From Hyphomicrobiales bacterium (GTDB lineage: Bacteria > Pseudomonadota > Alphaproteobacteria > Rhizobiales > Beijerinckiaceae): a DNA stretch of 12,271 nucleotides. How positions within the stretch are numbered: the stretch's first letter is position 1; each line of letters starts with the position of its first letter. The notes under the pieces are model-generated. The model searched no databases, was not told where the DNA came from, and worked only from the letters and a program-made list of their open reading frames with translations. The stretch covers positions 1 to 12,271 of the forward strand of contig JAIXZF010000339.1 of the NCBI GenBank assembly GCA_027489835.1, given 5' to 3'. Shown here piece after piece: positions 5,616 through 12,271 of this stretch. The translations under genes and the position numbers were made by a program.

Positions 5616-5903
5616 ATGGCGGTTGCTGCGGTACTGTTAGCCTTTGTCGCTTTTGGATGTATCCGTTGGCTGGGATACATCATGATATACTTTTGCGGCA
5701 GGTCTATCGGGGTTCCCGCTTTCTTGCTTGTCTGTTGTTTGGTCGTGTTTTGGATATATTTGAACGTTAGCTCGAGTTGGTTTGTTGTTGGGTTTGTTTT
5801 TGTAATGTCAGCCTTTTTCTATGCGGTAGTCTCCTCGAAACGCGCCTTTGGTGAGGAGTCGCTGTGGCGGCCAGCTGAACAATCAAGGATTACAAAGCGA
5901 TGA
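5616..5903 (+). CDS. AT-rich 95-aa three-helix membrane protein of unknown function, inserted between nuoC and nuoD
   Basis: I do not recognise this protein. It has three predicted membrane helices (about 2-25, 33-50 and 54-72), rich in Val, Phe, Trp and Cys, followed by a charged tail of about 23 residues. It fits the operon tightly: its ATG is 9 bp after the nuoC stop, with a weak AGG Shine-Dalgarno sequence made partly from that stop codon, and its TGA overlaps the nuoD ATG as ATGA, so nuoD may be translationally coupled to it. Composition is foreign: a hand count of 5641-5820 gives about 43% G+C, against neighbours that are clearly far richer, and it uses codons rare here (TTA, ATA, TTT, TGT). 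The last 60 bases return to local composition. Recent acquisition by transfer is inferred. The intact frame and exact fit argue for a real gene; absence of a known family argues caution. Confidence 0.65.
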   Translation: MAVAAVLLAFVAFGCIRWLGYIMIYFCGRSIGVPAFLLVCCLVVFWIYLNVSSSWFVVGFVFVMSAFFYAVVSSKRAFGEESLWRPAEQSRITKR

Positions 5904-7090
5904 CCGAACACAGTATCCGCAATTTCTCGATCAACTTCGGCCCGCAGCATCCGGCGGCGCATGGCGTGCTGCGCCTCGTGCTGGAACTGGACGGCGAAAT
6001 CGTCGAGCGCGTCGACCCGCACATCGGGCTGCTTCATCGCGGCACCGAGAAGCTGATCGAGGCCAAGACCTACTTGCAGGCGCTGCCCTATTTCGACCGG
6101 CTCGACTATGTCGCGCCGATGAACCAGGAGCATGCTTGGTGCCTGGCCGTGGAGCGGCTGGCCGAAATCTCGGTGCCCCGCCGCGGCCAGTTGATCCGCG
6201 TGCTCTATTCCGAGATCGGCCGCATCCTCTCGCATCTGCTCAACGTCACCACGCAGGCGATGGACGTTGGCGCCCTGACGCCGCCGCTCTGGGGCTTCGA
6301 GGAGCGCGAGAAGCTGATGGTGTTCTACGAGCGGGCCTCCGGCGCGCGCATGCACGCGGCCTATTTCCGGCCGGGCGGCGTCCACCGCGACCTGCCGAAC
6401 AAACTGGTCTCCGATATCGCCGACTGGTGCGACCCCTTCCTCAAGGTCTGTGACGATCTCGAGGATTTGCTCACCGAGAACCGCATCTTCAAGCAGCGCA
6501 ACGTCGACATCGGCGTGGTCGACCTCGAGACATGCTGGAAATGGGGCTTCTCGGGCGTGATGGTGCGGGGCTCGGGCGCGCCCTGGGATCTGCGCAAGAG
6601 CCAGCCCTATGAGTGCTACGAGGAAATGGACTTCGACATCCCCATCGGCAAGAACGGCGATTGTTACGACCGCTATTGCCTCCGCATGGAGGAGATGCGC
6701 CAGTCCGTCCGCATCATGAAGCAGTGCTGCAACCTGCTGATGTCGTCCTCGGGCGACGGCCCGGTCTCGTCGACCGACGGCAAGGTCGTGCCGCCCCGCC
6801 GCGGCGAGATGAAGCGCTCAATGGAGGCGCTCATTCACCACTTCAAGCTCTACACCGAGGGCTACAAGGTGCCGGCCGGCGAGGTCTATGCAGCCGTCGA
6901 GGCGCCGAAGGGCGAGTTCGGCGTCTATCTCGTCTCGGACGGCACCAACAAGCCCTATCGCTGCAAGCTGCGCGCGCCGGGCTTCGCCCATCTCCAGGCG
7001 ATGGACTTCATGTGCCGCAAGCACATGCTGGCCGATGTCAGCGCCATCCTCGGCTCGCTCGATATCGTTTTCGGCGAGGTGGACCGTTGA
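5900..7090 (+). CDS. nuoD: NADH-quinone oxidoreductase subunit D
   Basis: This 396-aa subunit (49-kDa family, related to the large subunit of NiFe hydrogenases but without the metal site) forms the quinone-binding cavity with NuoB. Visible motifs are G-P-Q-H-P-A-A-H-G-V-L-R (14-25), L-L-H-R-G-T-E-K-L (44-52) and F-D-R-L-D-Y (65-70). H17, H21 and Y70 correspond by spacing to the quinone-contacting His and Tyr residues of the family. The C terminus ends in the usual V-F-G-E-V-D-R. Length is normal. The Shine-Dalgarno sequence AAGGA lies 10 nt before the ATG, inside the tail of the AT-rich ORF, with which the gene shares ATGA. Its TGA overlaps the TTG start of the next membrane protein gene. Confidence 0.97.
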   Translation: MTEHSIRNFSINFGPQHPAAHGVLRLVLELDGEIVERVDPHIGLLHRGTEKLIEAKTYLQALPYFDRLDYVAPMNQEHAWCLAVERLAEISVPRRGQLIRVLYSEIGRILSHLLNVTTQAMDVGALTPPLWGFEEREKLMVFYERASGARMHAAYFRPGGVHRDLPNKLVSDIADWCDPFLKVCDDLEDLLTENRIFKQRNVDIGVVDLETCWKWGFSGVMVRGSGAPWDLRKSQPYECYEEMDFDIPIGKNGDCYDRYCLRMEEMRQSVRIMKQCCNLLMSSSGDGPVSSTDGKVVPPRRGEMKRSMEALIHHFKLYTEGYKVPAGEVYAAVEAPKGEFGVYLVSDGTNKPYRCKLRAPGFAHLQAMDFMCRKHMLADVSAILGSLDIVFGEVDR

Positions 7091-7443
7091 GCCTCGCTGC
7101 CGCCCTCAGCGCCGTCATCGTCGCCGCCGCGGGGTTCCTCGCGATGTGCGGCGTGCTGATGCTCAAGCGCGGCGAGCCGGCGCTGGCGATGCTGGCCCAT
7201 ACCAAAGCCTCGCTCGTGCAGGTCTTCGCGGGGCGCTATCTCGCCATGGCGTTCATGCTGCTGGGGCTCATGGCCATCGGCGAGTGGCGCGCCTTAGCCG
7301 TCGTGCTCGCTATCGGCGGGCTGATGGGCTTTCTGGACTACCATTATGTCGGCAAGGCCGGCGGCTGGGTCTGGCCGCATGCGCTCGCCGGCGTCGCATG
7401 TTTCGTGCTGGCGGCGGGCGCCTACTCGCTGTCGCGTTCCTGA
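7087..7443 (+). CDS. 118-aa four-helix membrane protein between nuoD and nuoE
   Basis: Function unknown. The frame opens with a TTG that overlaps the nuoD stop (TTGA) and is supported by GAGGTG five bases before it; the first ATG in frame (7144) would cut into helix 1. The product has four hydrophobic segments (about 4-25, 49-65, 68-85 and 97-115). Short polar loops include L-K-R-G-E-P-A-L (26-33) and a conserved-looking F-L-D-Y-H-Y-V-G-K-A-G-G-W-V-W-P-H (82-98). The layout is loosely like small DUF4267-type membrane proteins, a weak resemblance from memory. Uncharacterised ORFs at this position in alphaproteobacterial nuo operons are, from memory, not rare. nuoE starts 10 bp after its stop and uses a Shine-Dalgarno sequence that begins inside this stop codon, so it is surely part of the operon. 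Confidence 0.8.
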   Translation: MSLAAALSAVIVAAAGFLAMCGVLMLKRGEPALAMLAHTKASLVQVFAGRYLAMAFMLLGLMAIGEWRALAVVLAIGGLMGFLDYHYVGKAGGWVWPHALAGVACFVLAAGAYSLSRS

Positions 7444-7453
7444 GGTGAAGTGA

Positions 7454-8707
7454 ATGTCCGTCCGTCGCCTGGCTCCAGACGCCGTCCAGCCCAAGGAATT
7501 CGCCTTCTCGGCGGCGAATGACGATTGGGCCAATGGCCAGATCGCCAAATATCCGAAGGGCCGTGAGGCCTCGGCCGTGATCCCTCTGCTGTGGATGGCG
7601 CAGGAGCAGGCCGGCGGCTGGCTGCCGCAGAAGGCGATCGAGACGGTCGGGCGCAAGCTCGGCATGCCCTACATGCGCGTCTTCGAGATCGCGACCTTCT
7701 ACACCATGTTCAACCTGCAGCCCGTGGGCGAGCACTTCGTGCAGGTCTGCGGCACCGTGCCGTGCCACCTCAAGGGCGCGCGCGAGATCATCAAGGTCTG
7801 CGAGGACCGCATCGGCCCGCAATCGACGGTGACCGCCGATGGCAAGCTCTCTTGGCTCGAGGTCGAGTGCCTGGGCGCCTGCTGCAACGCGCCGATGGTG
7901 CAGATCAACTACGATTACTACGAGGATTTGACGCCCGAGAATTTCGCCGCGCTCCTCGACAATCTGCGCGCGGGCAAGCCGGTGAAGACCGGCTCGCAGA
8001 TCGGCCGATCCTGCTCCGAGCCCGAAGGCGGCGGCGAGACGCTGAAGGATGCCGCGCTCTATGACGGCTCCGCCGTCGGCCGCGGCGGCTGGCAGCAGCG
8101 CGTCACATCCGAGCGCGAGGCCGCAAAGAAGGCTGCCGCCGAAGCCGAGGCTGCGAAGCTGGCGGCGGCTGCGAGTGCCGGCCCTGCATCGGCAGCGCCC
8201 GGAGCGGCCCCGGCGACAGCCTCACCGACGCCCAGCCGCCCCGCGCCTGCTGCTTCGCCGAGCAATGTCACTCAGGATACACCGGCTGCCGGTGGCGCCG
8301 CGATCAAGGGCTCGGCCGCCGACAAGGGTGGCGTCGCCTCCGTCACCGGGGCTGCCGCACCGAGCTCGCCCGCCGTCGGTGCCGCCTCGGCCAGCACGCC
8401 CGTGTCGGCTGCAGCACCGAGCGATGCCGACAAGCCCGCCATGCTCGCCGGCCCGCGCCAGGGCAAAGGCGACGACCTCAAGCTGATCTGGGGCGTCGGC
8501 CCCAAGCTCGAGGCCATGCTTCACGGCATGGGCATTTGGCATTTCGACCAGGTCGCCGGCTGGACCGACAAGGAACTGGCCTGGGTGGATGCCCATCTCG
8601 AAGGATTCAAGGGCCGCGCCAGCCGCGATGGCTGGATCGGGCAGGCCAAGAAGCTCGCGACCGGCTGGCGGCCCGAATCCGCCCTCGGCGACAAGCCGAC
8701 CAAGTGA
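7454..8707 (+). CDS. nuoE: NADH-quinone oxidoreductase subunit E with C-terminal extension
   Basis: This 417-aa protein is the 24-kDa subunit that holds the [2Fe-2S] cluster N1a in the NADH dehydrogenase arm and partners NuoF. The thioredoxin-like domain spans about residues 20-185; its four cluster ligands are C99 and C104 (C-G-T-V-P-C) and C139 and C143 (C-L-G-A-C). Ordinary NuoE ends near residue 180. Here about 230 residues follow: a Lys/Ala-rich segment (about 217-240), an Ala/Pro/Ser low-complexity linker (240-330), and a compact domain (338-402) with W-G-V-G-P-K-L-E-A-M-L that resembles a helix-hairpin-helix-like fold. Such extended NuoE proteins are known in alphaproteobacteria; the role of the extension is unknown. 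The start is set by GAGGTG six bases before the ATG. nuoF follows 12 bp after the stop. Confidence 0.96.
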   Translation: MSVRRLAPDAVQPKEFAFSAANDDWANGQIAKYPKGREASAVIPLLWMAQEQAGGWLPQKAIETVGRKLGMPYMRVFEIATFYTMFNLQPVGEHFVQVCGTVPCHLKGAREIIKVCEDRIGPQSTVTADGKLSWLEVECLGACCNAPMVQINYDYYEDLTPENFAALLDNLRAGKPVKTGSQIGRSCSEPEGGGETLKDAALYDGSAVGRGGWQQRVTSEREAAKKAAAEAEAAKLAAAASAGPASAAPGAAPATASPTPSRPAPAASPSNVTQDTPAAGGAAIKGSAADKGGVASVTGAAAPSSPAVGAASASTPVSAAAPSDADKPAMLAGPRQGKGDDLKLIWGVGPKLEAMLHGMGIWHFDQVAGWTDKELAWVDAHLEGFKGRASRDGWIGQAKKLATGWRPESALGDKPTK

Positions 8708-8719
8708 GGACAGTCCGAC

Positions 8720-10024
8720 ATGCTCGCTGACAAGGACCGCATCTTCACCAACCTCTATGGCCGGCAGGACCCCGGGCTGAAGGGCGCGCGCGCCCGCGGC
8801 CAGTGGGACGGCACGAAGTTCATCCTCGACCAGGGCCGCGATTGGGTCATCGACGAAATGAAGAAGTCCGGTCTGCGCGGCCGTGGCGGTGCAGGGTTCC
8901 CCACCGGCATGAAATGGTCCTTCATGCCCAAGGTGAACGATGGCCGGCCGCATTACCTCGTGGTCAACGCCGACGAATCCGAGCCCGGCACCTGCAAGGA
9001 TCGCGAGATCATGCGCAACGACCCGCACACGCTGGTCGAGGGCTGCCTGATCGCGAGCTTCGCCATGGGCGCGCACGCGGCCTACATCTACATTCGCGGC
9101 GAATATGTCCGCGAGCGCGAGGCGCTGCAGCGCGCGGTGGACGAGGCCTATGCCGAAAAGCTGATCGGCAAGGACAATGTCCACGGCTATCCTTTTGATC
9201 TTTATGTCCATCACGGCGCCGGCGCCTATATCTGCGGCGAGGAGACTGCGCTGCTGGAAAGCCTCGAGGGCAAGAAGGGCATGCCCCGGCTGAAACCCCC
9301 GTTCCCGGCGAATGTGGGCCTCTATGGCTGCCCCACGACGGTGAACAACGTCGAGTCGATCGCGGTGGCGCCCACCATTCTGCGCCGCGGCGCGAGCTGG
9401 TTCGCCTCGATCGGCAACCCCAACAATGTCGGCACAAAGCTGTTCTGCGTCTCCGGCCATGTGAACAAGCCATGCAATGTCGAGGAGGCGATGGGCATCA
9501 CCTTCCGCGAGCTCATCGACAAGCATTGCGGCGGCGTGCGCGGCGGCTGGGACAATCTGAAAGCCGTCATTCCAGGCGGCTCCTCGGTGCGCATGGTGCC
9601 GGCGGCGCAGATCATCGACACGCCGATGGAGTTCGACTCGCTCTCCAAGCTGCGCTCGGGCCTCGGCACGGCGGCGGTCATCGTCATGGACAAGTCGACC
9701 GACCTCGTCCGTTCGATCGCGCGCATCAGCTATTTCTACAAGCATGAGAGCTGCGGCCAGTGCACGCCCTGCCGCGAAGGCACGGGCTGGATGTGGCGCG
9801 TGCTCAACCGCATGGCCGATGGCCGCGCGCAGAAGCGCGAGATCGACATGCTGCTGGACGTGACCAAGCAGATCGAGGGCCACACCATCTGCGCGCTGGG
9901 CGACGCGGCGGCCTGGCCGATCCAGGGCCTGATCGCCCATTTCCGCCACGAGATCGAGGAACGCATCGACCAGTATGCCGCGAACCCGCATTCCGAGCCG
10001 GTCAAGCTGATGGCGGCGGAGTGA
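8720..10024 (+). CDS. nuoF: NADH-quinone oxidoreductase subunit F
   Basis: This 434-aa subunit (51-kDa family) oxidises NADH with FMN and passes electrons to cluster N3. The FMN/NADH binding region has G-R-G-G-A-G-F-P-T-G (54-63), N-A-D-E-S-E-P-G-T (83-91) and G-A-G-A-Y-I-C-G-E-E-T-A-L (166-178). The N3 [4Fe-4S] ligands are C345, C348 and C351 in E-S-C-G-Q-C-T-P-C-R-E-G, and C391 in T-I-C-A-L-G-D. Length matches the family. A GAGGA Shine-Dalgarno sequence precedes the ATG by 9 bases. The following 157 bp up to nuoG contain an imperfect palindromic repeat. Confidence 0.98.
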   Translation: MLADKDRIFTNLYGRQDPGLKGARARGQWDGTKFILDQGRDWVIDEMKKSGLRGRGGAGFPTGMKWSFMPKVNDGRPHYLVVNADESEPGTCKDREIMRNDPHTLVEGCLIASFAMGAHAAYIYIRGEYVREREALQRAVDEAYAEKLIGKDNVHGYPFDLYVHHGAGAYICGEETALLESLEGKKGMPRLKPPFPANVGLYGCPTTVNNVESIAVAPTILRRGASWFASIGNPNNVGTKLFCVSGHVNKPCNVEEAMGITFRELIDKHCGGVRGGWDNLKAVIPGGSSVRMVPAAQIIDTPMEFDSLSKLRSGLGTAAVIVMDKSTDLVRSIARISYFYKHESCGQCTPCREGTGWMWRVLNRMADGRAQKREIDMLLDVTKQIEGHTICALGDAAAWPIQGLIAHFRHEIEERIDQYAANPHSEPVKLMAAE

Positions 10025-10057
10025 TGACGATGCCGCGTTCGACATCTTTGGCCTGGA

Positions 10058-10156
10058 TGTCATCCCCGGCGGCCTGCAGGGCCGGGAAGGGGATCCAGAC
10101 GTCGTGCCAGCTGATGGATTCCCTTCCCCTTCGCTTCGCTACGGCCGGGAATGACA
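10058..10156. repeat. REP-like imperfect palindrome between nuoF and nuoG
   Basis: Two nested pairs of inverted arms are visible. The outer pair is TGTCATCCCCGGC (10058-10070) with GCCGGGAATGACA (10144-10156), one mismatch. The inner pair is GGGAAGGGGATCCA (10084-10097) with TGGATTCCCTTCCC (10115-10128), one mismatch. Both mismatches would be G-U pairs in RNA, so the transcript could form a long stem-loop. The arrangement is like the dispersed intergenic repeats of many alphaproteobacterial genomes, but only one copy is in this window, so the repeat nature is inferred. It fills most of the only sizeable gap between nuoE and nuoH. Confidence 0.6.
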
Positions 10157-10181
10157 CCGGTATGTTTCGAGACAAGAGCCA

Positions 10182-12248
10182 ATGACAAAACTTCTCATCG
10201 ACGGCATCGAAGTCGACGTTCCGGCGGACTTCACCGTGCTGCAGGCCTGCGAGGCGGCGGGCGCGGAAATTCCGCGCTTCTGCTTCCACGAGCGGCTGTC
10301 CATCGCCGGCAATTGTCGCATGTGCCTCGTCGAGGTGAAGGGCGGCCCGCCCAAGCCCCAGGCGAGCTGCGCCATTGGCGTGCGCGATCTGCGCCCCGGC
10401 CCGAACGGCGAGCCGCCGGTGGTGATGACCAAGTCGCCCATGGTGAAGAAGGCGCGCGAGGGCGTGATGGAGTTCCTGCTCCTCAACCACCCGCTCGATT
10501 GCCCGATCTGCGATCAGGGCGGCGAGTGCGACCTGCAGGACCAGGCCATGGCCTATGGCGTGGACAGCTCCCGCTTCGCCGAGAACAAGCGCGCGGTCGA
10601 GGAGAAGTATATCGGCCCGCTGGTGAAGACCGCGATGAACCGCTGCATCCACTGCACGCGCTGCGTTCGCTTCACCACCGAGGTCGCCGGCGGCACGGAC
10701 CTCGGCGCCATCGGCCGCGGCGAGGACATGGAGATTACCACCTATCTCGAGCAGGCGATGACCTCCGAGCTGCAGGGCAACGTGATCGATCTGTGCCCGG
10801 TCGGCGCGCTGACCTCGAAGCCCTACGCCTTCCACGCAAGGCCCTGGGAGCTCGCCAAGACCGAAAGCATCGACGTGATGGACGCGGTCGGCTCGGCCAT
10901 CCGCGTCGACTCGCGCGGCACCGAGGTCATGCGCATCATGCCGCGCACCAACGACGCGGTGAACGAGGAGTGGATCTCCGACAAGACCCGCTTCATCTGG
11001 GATGGCCTCAAGAGCCAGCGGCTCGACCGACCCTATATCCGCAAGGATGGCCGGCTCCAGCCCGCGAGCTGGGCCGAGGCTCTCGCCGTCGTGGCGGGCA
11101 AGCTCAAGGCCGCTCCGGCCGAGCGCATCGGCGCACTGGCGGGCGATCTCGCCGCCGTCGAGGAAATGTATGCGCTCAAGGCGCTGATGACCTCGCTCGG
11201 GGTCGCCAGCATCGATTCCCGCACGGATGGCGCCGCGCTCGATCCGTCGGTCGGCCGCGCCGGCTACACGCTGGGCTGCGGCATCGCGGCGATCGAGGAG
11301 GCGGATGCGATCCTGCTGATCGGGACCAATCCGCGTCTCGAGGCTTCGCTGGTCAACACCCGCATCCGGAAGCGCTGGCGCATGGGTGGCGTGACCATCG
11401 GCGTGATCGGCGAGAAGGCCGATCTCACCTATGATTACAATTACCTCGGCGCAGGTCCGGATTCTCTGGCCGAGCTCGTCCGCACCTATGAGAGCGTCAA
11501 GGCCAAGAAGCCGCTGGTGATCGTGGGGCAGGGCGCTCTTGCCCGGTCCGATGGCGCGGCCGTGCTATCGATGGCGGCGCAATTCGCAAGCCAGATCGGC
11601 GCCGTGCGCGAGGATTGGAACGGCTTCGGCGTGCTCCACACTGCGGCCTCGCGCGTCGGCGCGCTCGATCTCGGCTTCGTGCCGGGGCCAGGCGGCAAGG
11701 ACGCAGCCGCAATGCTCCAGCCCGGCGCGATGGACGTGCTCTATCTTCTCGGCGTCGACGAGGTCGAGGTTCCGGCTGGCGCCTTCGTCATCTACCAGGG
11801 CACGCATGGCGACCGCGGGGCGCACCGCGCCGACGTGATCCTGCCGGGAGCGACCTACACCGAGAAGTACGGCACCTATGTCAACACCGAAGGGCGCGTG
11901 CAGATGACCACGCGCGCCGTGTTCCCGCCGGGCGACGCCAAGGAAGACTGGGCGATCATCCGCGCGCTGTCGGCGCAGATCGGCCAGACGCTGCCCTTCG
12001 ACTCAGCTGCCGAGCTGCGCAAGGCGCTCTATGCGGCGCATCCGCATTTCGCCCGGATCGGCGCCATCACGGCCGGCGACATCGCCGGCGTCGGCACGCT
12101 CGCGGCGCGTGGCGGCAAGCCCGGCAAGGCGCCGTTCGCCTCGCCGGTCACTGCCTATTACCAGACGAACCCGATCGCGCGCGCCTCCGCCGTGATGGCC
12201 GAATGCCAGTCGCTGGCGGATGGCCGCACCCGGCAGGCCGCCGAATGA
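10182..12248 (+). CDS. nuoG: NADH-quinone oxidoreductase subunit G
   Basis: This 688-aa subunit (75-kDa family) conducts electrons from NuoF toward NuoB. The N-terminal ferredoxin-like part holds cluster N1b (C34, C45, C48, C63), then N5 with its histidine ligand (H103, C107, C110, C116) and N4 (C155, C158, C161, C205). The remaining part from about 220 is the molybdopterin-oxidoreductase-like domain without cofactor function. The extra cysteine motif for cluster N7, present in E. coli, is missing, as in mitochondria and in alphaproteobacteria generally. Length is normal. The Shine-Dalgarno sequence (AAGAG) is weak. It is separated from nuoF by 157 bp containing the REP-like palindrome, and nuoH begins 11 bp after its stop. 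Confidence 0.97.
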   Translation: MTKLLIDGIEVDVPADFTVLQACEAAGAEIPRFCFHERLSIAGNCRMCLVEVKGGPPKPQASCAIGVRDLRPGPNGEPPVVMTKSPMVKKAREGVMEFLLLNHPLDCPICDQGGECDLQDQAMAYGVDSSRFAENKRAVEEKYIGPLVKTAMNRCIHCTRCVRFTTEVAGGTDLGAIGRGEDMEITTYLEQAMTSELQGNVIDLCPVGALTSKPYAFHARPWELAKTESIDVMDAVGSAIRVDSRGTEVMRIMPRTNDAVNEEWISDKTRFIWDGLKSQRLDRPYIRKDGRLQPASWAEALAVVAGKLKAAPAERIGALAGDLAAVEEMYALKALMTSLGVASIDSRTDGAALDPSVGRAGYTLGCGIAAIEEADAILLIGTNPRLEASLVNTRIRKRWRMGGVTIGVIGEKADLTYDYNYLGAGPDSLAELVRTYESVKAKKPLVIVGQGALARSDGAAVLSMAAQFASQIGAVREDWNGFGVLHTAASRVGALDLGFVPGPGGKDAAAMLQPGAMDVLYLLGVDEVEVPAGAFVIYQGTHGDRGAHRADVILPGATYTEKYGTYVNTEGRVQMTTRAVFPPGDAKEDWAIIRALSAQIGQTLPFDSAAELRKALYAAHPHFARIGAITAGDIAGVGTLAARGGKPGKAPFASPVTAYYQTNPIARASAVMAECQSLADGRTRQAAE

Positions 12249-12259
12249 GGACCCGATAG

Positions 12260-12271
12260 ATGGCTTTGCCC
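12260..12271 (+). CDS. nuoH: NADH-quinone oxidoreductase subunit H, first four codons
   Basis: The window ends four codons (M-A-L-P) into a new frame. GAGGA at 12247-12251 lies 8 bases before the ATG, a good Shine-Dalgarno sequence overlapping the nuoG stop. The identity rests on the standard order nuoG-nuoH; the residues alone prove nothing. Confidence 0.6.

Noticed and set aside
8222..10063. Long open frame on the - strand across nuoE and nuoF
   Set aside because: High-GC coding DNA leaves long open antisense frames; the translation has no family features, while nuoE and nuoF on the + strand have complete motifs.
10151..11434. Long + strand frame overlapping nuoG
   Set aside because: It is the shifted frame of nuoG; Arg/Gly/Ala-rich noise without recognisable motifs.

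Overview
The window is high-GC DNA from an alphaproteobacterium, most likely of the order Hyphomicrobiales. The evidence is the alphaproteobacterial type of complex I proteins (NuoG without the N7 cysteines, NuoE with a long Ala/Pro linker and a C-terminal helix-hairpin-helix-like domain), the gene order nuoA-nuoG with separate nuoC and nuoD, and the tRNA-Asp type. A Bosea-like genome is my guess at genus level and cannot be proved from sequence alone.

Left part (1-3540). The 3' end of a GNAT acetyltransferase gene, probably the last domain of a larger acyl-CoA synthetase/acetyltransferase, runs into the window on the + strand. Its tail overlaps the tail of nnr, which encodes the bifunctional NAD(P)HX epimerase/dehydratase and lies on the - strand. 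Further genes on the - strand are a 130-aa conserved protein of unknown function with a very strong ribosome binding site, a tRNA-Asp(GUC) gene with its own clear sigma70-type promoter, and a secreted M15-type (YcbK-like) peptidase. The 130-aa gene is preceded by a nearly perfect FNR/FixK box placed at about -41, which suggests control by oxygen.

Right part (3541-12271). A 265-bp divergent intergenic region leads into the nuo operon for proton-pumping NADH:quinone oxidoreductase (respiratory complex I): nuoA, nuoB, nuoC, nuoD, nuoE, nuoF, nuoG and the first four codons of nuoH. NuoE, NuoF and NuoG form the NADH dehydrogenase arm, NuoB, NuoC and NuoD the connecting quinone module, and NuoA and NuoH begin the membrane arm. 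All Fe-S, FMN and NADH binding motifs that I checked are intact.

Three non-canonical small membrane proteins are interleaved with the nuo genes. They are a 24-aa single-helix peptide between nuoB and nuoC, a strikingly AT-rich 95-aa three-helix protein between nuoC and nuoD, and a 118-aa four-helix protein (TTG start) between nuoD and nuoE. The ribosome binding sites of the 24-aa ORF and of nuoC both lie inside RNA hairpins, so translational coupling through the small ORF is plausible. A roughly 100-bp imperfect palindrome resembling a dispersed intergenic repeat separates nuoF from nuoG. No gene-free stretch exceeds 300 bases, and I found no CRISPR array, transposase or prophage gene.
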